NCBI GenBank assembly: GCA_021828635.1
Contig: JAJZEJ010000254.1
Span: 1 to 6,293 of the forward strand
DNA from: Chloroflexota bacterium
Lineage (GTDB): Bacteria > Chloroflexota > Ktedonobacteria > Ktedonobacterales > Ktedonobacteraceae
Length of the DNA stretch: 6,293 nucleotides
Direction: 5' to 3'
The notes below the pieces were generated by a model that made no database searches, was not told where the DNA came from, and was given only the letters and a program-made list of their open reading frames with translations. A program made the translations under genes and the position numbers. Below, in pieces: positions 3,588-6,293 of this stretch. Position 1 is the stretch's first letter, and each line of letters starts with the position of its first letter.

Positions 3588-6134
3588 ATGACTACTCAAA
3601 TTACGATTCGCGGCGCACGGCTGCATAACTTGAAAAATGTTTCCCTCACGATTCCCAAGAACCAGTTTGTCGTCCTGACTGGCCTATCTGGTTCGGGTAA
3701 ATCCACACTTGGGTTCGACATTCTGAATGAAGAAAGCCGACGCCAATACATGGAATCGCTCGGCATTGTTGCCTTTGGACTGGCAAAGCCTCCGGTCGAT
3801 GCCATCACCGGACTTTCTCCAGCGATCAGCATAGATCAACATCTCACTAACCACAATCCACGTTCCACAGTTGGCACTACTACCGAAGTCTATACCTATC
3901 TGCGTGTCTTGTTTGCCCGCCTGGGACATCGCCCCTGCCCAACCTGTGGAAAGGATGTCCCTCCCTCCTTCGACTCTTCCAATACGGAATGGGAGGGCGA
4001 ATCCAGCATGAATGACGATGCATCCATTCAAGAAGAAACCTTTCCTTGCCCAAATTGTGGTGCGCCTATTCCAGAGATCGGCATGGCGCATTTCTCTTTT
4101 AACAAACCCGCCGGAGCCTGTCCAACCTGCACAGGATTGGGGAGCGTCCATCAGGCTAACATTAAACGGCTGGTTGATGAGCAAAAGAGCATTCTTGATG
4201 GTGCTGTCTCCGGCTGGGATAGCCACCTCATCAACTATCACACCTCTACGTTGCAAGCAGCATCCGCCCATTACGGGTTCGCCTTCGATCTCTCCCTGCC
4301 GCTCAAAGGCTACAGCGAACCGCAACGCGATCTGCTATTCTTTGGCGTGAACAGCCCTCGCTTTCGCCGACATTTCCCAACTATTGAACCGCCAACCACC
4401 ATGCGCCAGGGACGTTTTGAAGGCATCGCCACTAATCTCCTACGGCGCTACGCTGAACACCTGCACGAACATATTCACGAGGCCGACTACCACGACAAGC
4501 TGGAAGAATTTCTGATTACGCAGACCTGTCCTGACTGTGACGGCACGCGCCTGCGCCCCGAAAGTCGGGCCGTGACTGTCAACGGGCAGAACATCATCGC
4601 TGTCTCACGCCTCTCGCTCAGCGACCTGGGCGCATGGCTAGACGGTCTTCCTGCCATTTTCAGCTCCGATGAAATGCGTATCGCCGAACCTATCCTGATC
4701 GCTCTGCACGAGAACATCAGGCGGCTCACCGAAGTTGGCGCTGGTTATCTGACCCTGGAACGCTCTTCGCCAACCCTCTCAGCCGGTGAGGCCCAACGTC
4801 TACGCCTGGCTTCTTTGCTCGGCTCAGGGTTAAGCGGCATTCTTTATGTTTTCGACGAGCCGACCATCGGCTTACATGCTCGTGATACCCGTCACCTGAT
4901 CGACATCTTGCGCCGCTTACGCGATCTTGACAACACCATCATTGTCATTGAACACGACCTGGAAATGATCGCTGCCGCAGATTATGTCGTCGATTTCGGC
5001 CCTGGCGCTGGCAAACACGGTGGTCAGGTAGTCGCTACCGGTACACCGGCTGAAGTTGCAAATCAACCAGGGTCAATCACTGGAGATTATCTGTCCAGGC
5101 GGGTATCCATTCCCGTACCGCAGAACCGCCGCGTGCCAAACGGTAAAGCCATTACCATACATGGCGCTCGCCAGCATAACCTCCAGAATATCACTGTGAG
5201 TCTGCCACTGGGGTTACTGGTCGCTATAACGGGTGTCTCTGGCTCTGGCAAATCCTCGCTGATATTTGACATCCTCGACTGTGCTATGCGCCAGCGTCTA
5301 TATGGTGCAAGCGACACTCCTGGTGAACATGACGCTATCGAAGGCTACGAGTATCTCGATAAAATCATCACTATCGACCAGAAGCACATCGGGCGCATTC
5401 CACGCTCAAATGCCGCAACCTATTCTGATACATTTACCCCGATCCGCGAAGCATTTGCAGCGACTCCTGAAGCTCGTCGGCGTGGATTATCCGCCCGCCA
5501 TTTCTCGTTTAATGTTCCAGGTGGGCGTTGCGAACGCTGTGAAGGCGCAGGTGTTCTGACCATTAACATGCATTTTCTGCCGGACATGGAAGTATGCTGC
5601 CCTGCCTGTCACGGACGCCGCTTCACTCGTGAAACGCTCACAGTGCGTTACCACGACCATGACATTTCCCAGGTACTCGACTTGACCATCGAAGAAACCC
5701 TGGCGCTGTTCGAGGATGTTCCCGCCGCCCGCTCTCGTCTCCAGGTGTTATCCGATGTTGGCTTGGGCTATCTCCAGCTCGGACAACCTGCCACGACGCT
5801 TTCAGGCGGTGAAGCTCAGCGTGTAAAACTGGCAAAAGAACTGGGCCGTCGTGTCACCGGTCGCACACTGTATCTACTCGATGAACCGACTACCGGTCTG
5901 CACCTGGCCGATACCGCTCGTTTGCTAGGGATACTTCAACGCCTCGCGGATACCGGCAACACCGTGATCGTCGTAGAACATAACCTGGAACTGGTCAAGG
6001 CAGTCGATTGGGTTATCGACCTCGGCCCAGAAGGCGGCGCGGCGGGCGGCAAACTGATCGCTCAGGGAACGCCCGAACAGATTGCCCGAATACCCGATTC
6101 ATATACCGGCCAATGCTTGCGGGAACTGTTGTAG
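3588..6134 (+). CDS. UvrA2/DrrC-class UvrA-like ABC ATPase lacking the UvrB-binding domain
   Basis: The 848-residue product carries both UvrA ATPase heads. Head I: Walker A GLSGSGKST (32-40), the DQ...HNPRSTVGT stretch (83-97), signature LSAGEAQR (397-404), Walker B with D423 and E424, switch His456. Head II: Walker A GVSGSGKSS (549-557), IDQ...IGRIPRSNAATY (596-612), LSGGEAQR (738-745), D765/E766, His798. Zinc sites are C154/C157 with C178/C181, and C648/C651 with C671/C674; extra CxxC pairs are at 117/120 and 314/317. Canonical UvrA has about 940 residues. The missing part maps to the UvrB-binding domain: only about 33 acidic residues lie between C120 and C154. UvrA2 proteins such as DrrC bind damaged or drug-loaded DNA and give drug resistance or damage tolerance without UvrB recruitment. 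It acts in the cytoplasm on DNA and hydrolyses ATP. The upstream tandem-MerR gene probably controls it. No terminator is evident after its stop. Family assignment is firm; drug resistance is inferred. Confidence 0.93.
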   Translation: MTTQITIRGARLHNLKNVSLTIPKNQFVVLTGLSGSGKSTLGFDILNEESRRQYMESLGIVAFGLAKPPVDAITGLSPAISIDQHLTNHNPRSTVGTTTEVYTYLRVLFARLGHRPCPTCGKDVPPSFDSSNTEWEGESSMNDDASIQEETFPCPNCGAPIPEIGMAHFSFNKPAGACPTCTGLGSVHQANIKRLVDEQKSILDGAVSGWDSHLINYHTSTLQAASAHYGFAFDLSLPLKGYSEPQRDLLFFGVNSPRFRRHFPTIEPPTTMRQGRFEGIATNLLRRYAEHLHEHIHEADYHDKLEEFLITQTCPDCDGTRLRPESRAVTVNGQNIIAVSRLSLSDLGAWLDGLPAIFSSDEMRIAEPILIALHENIRRLTEVGAGYLTLERSSPTLSAGEAQRLRLASLLGSGLSGILYVFDEPTIGLHARDTRHLIDILRRLRDLDNTIIVIEHDLEMIAAADYVVDFGPGAGKHGGQVVATGTPAEVANQPGSITGDYLSRRVSIPVPQNRRVPNGKAITIHGARQHNLQNITVSLPLGLLVAITGVSGSGKSSLIFDILDCAMRQRLYGASDTPGEHDAIEGYEYLDKIITIDQKHIGRIPRSNAATYSDTFTPIREAFAATPEARRRGLSARHFSFNVPGGRCERCEGAGVLTINMHFLPDMEVCCPACHGRRFTRETLTVRYHDHDISQVLDLTIEETLALFEDVPAARSRLQVLSDVGLGYLQLGQPATTLSGGEAQRVKLAKELGRRVTGRTLYLLDEPTTGLHLADTARLLGILQRLADTGNTVIVVEHNLELVKAVDWVIDLGPEGGAAGGKLIAQGTPEQIARIPDSYTGQCLRELL

Positions 6135-6233
6135 TTCTCAATTGATCTTCACCACCTGAGTATTTCTCATCATTCGATATTAGGACAGCTCCTGACCGCT
6201 TTCTATGGTAGGCTGTGAGAAAAGAGGATGTAC

Positions 6234-6260
6234 GCTTTTGGGTCACATCGGCCCAAAAGC
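6234..6260 (+). repeat. Inverted repeat/hairpin upstream of the last gene start
   Basis: GCTTTTGGG (6234-6242) and CCCAAAAGC (6252-6260) are perfect 9-base arms. A T-G wobble and one more C-G pair extend the stem to 11 pairs with loop ACATC. Neither strand has a T tract after it, so it is not a standard terminator. It ends 7 bases before the Shine-Dalgarno of the gene at 6281, so an operator or a structured mRNA leader is more likely. Confidence 0.5.
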
Positions 6261-6280
6261 CCAGATGAAAGGAAAGCAGC

Positions 6281-6293
6281 ATGGTAACTACGA
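6281..6293 (+). CDS. Start of a downstream gene, cut by the window edge
   Basis: ATG at 6281 is preceded by AAAGGAAAG (6268-6276), a plausible Shine-Dalgarno about five bases away. Only four codons (M V T T) are inside the window, so nothing can be said about the product. It lies 146 bases after the UvrA-like stop, behind its own hairpin, so it may be a separate transcription unit. Called on ribosome binding site and spacing alone. Confidence 0.4.

Noticed and set aside
3684..4325. Long 213-codon open frame on the minus strand inside the UvrA-like gene
   Set aside because: It is opposite a strongly conserved UvrA region with intact motifs, has no family resemblance, and is a shadow of the coding frame.
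6135..6180. Terminator of the UvrA-like gene
   Set aside because: Only a four-base CTCA/TGAG pairing is visible after the stop; no stable stem with a T tract was found.
6228..6287. Small 19-codon reading frame (from ATG 6228) overlapping the start at 6281, a possible leader peptide
   Set aside because: The AGAGG before it touches the ATG with no spacing, and most of the frame is simply the hairpin sequence.

Overview
The window reads as a chromosomal piece of a soil-type bacterium, most likely a member of the Ktedonobacteria (Chloroflexota). This is inference, not proof. It rests on a single-pass membrane protein with a concanavalin A/LamG-like outer domain behind a Pro/Thr-rich linker (a layout I associate with that class), on moderate GC, and on a small regulator-plus-UvrA2 pair of the kind seen in large-genome, antibiotic-exposed soil bacteria.

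Layout. (1) 1-1103: a plus-strand membrane-anchored lectin-fold protein. Its frame is open back to the window edge, so the gene may begin outside. It ends in a clean intrinsic terminator at 1065-1103. (2) 1102-2381, minus strand: a complete beta-hydroxyacid dehydrogenase/3-hydroxyisobutyrate dehydrogenase-like oxidoreductase followed by a small cupin. The cupin looks like the C-terminal half of a larger protein and has lost one metal-ligand position. (3) 2382-2722: a divergent control region with candidate back-to-back promoters and a good LysR-type operator (T-N11-A dyad), facing a LysR regulator gene reduced to a 72-codon internal-deletion remnant. Segments 2 and 3 look like a decaying LysR/oxidoreductase/cupin catabolic cassette. 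(4) 2728-6134, plus strand: a 252-residue regulator with two MerR-type helix-turn-helix domains, then an 848-residue UvrA-like ABC ATPase that lacks the UvrB-binding domain. A 101-base leader with a dyad and a strong Shine-Dalgarno separates them. (5) 6135-6293: an intergenic stretch with an 11-bp hairpin, then the first codons of another plus-strand gene running off the edge.

How they work together. The main functional unit is the tandem-MerR/UvrA2 pair. UvrA2 proteins of this class (DrrC of daunorubicin producers is the classical example) are known or proposed to protect DNA from intercalating or alkylating drugs without the full UvrABC excision pathway, so the simplest reading is a drug- or damage-responsive DNA-protection module. 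Its regulator gene sits directly on the LysR remnant: its ribosome binding site overlaps the remnant's stop codon. The new module therefore appears to have landed on, or deleted into, the old LysR gene, and may use the old LysR promoter. No RNA genes, insertion sequences, CRISPR arrays or phage genes were seen.
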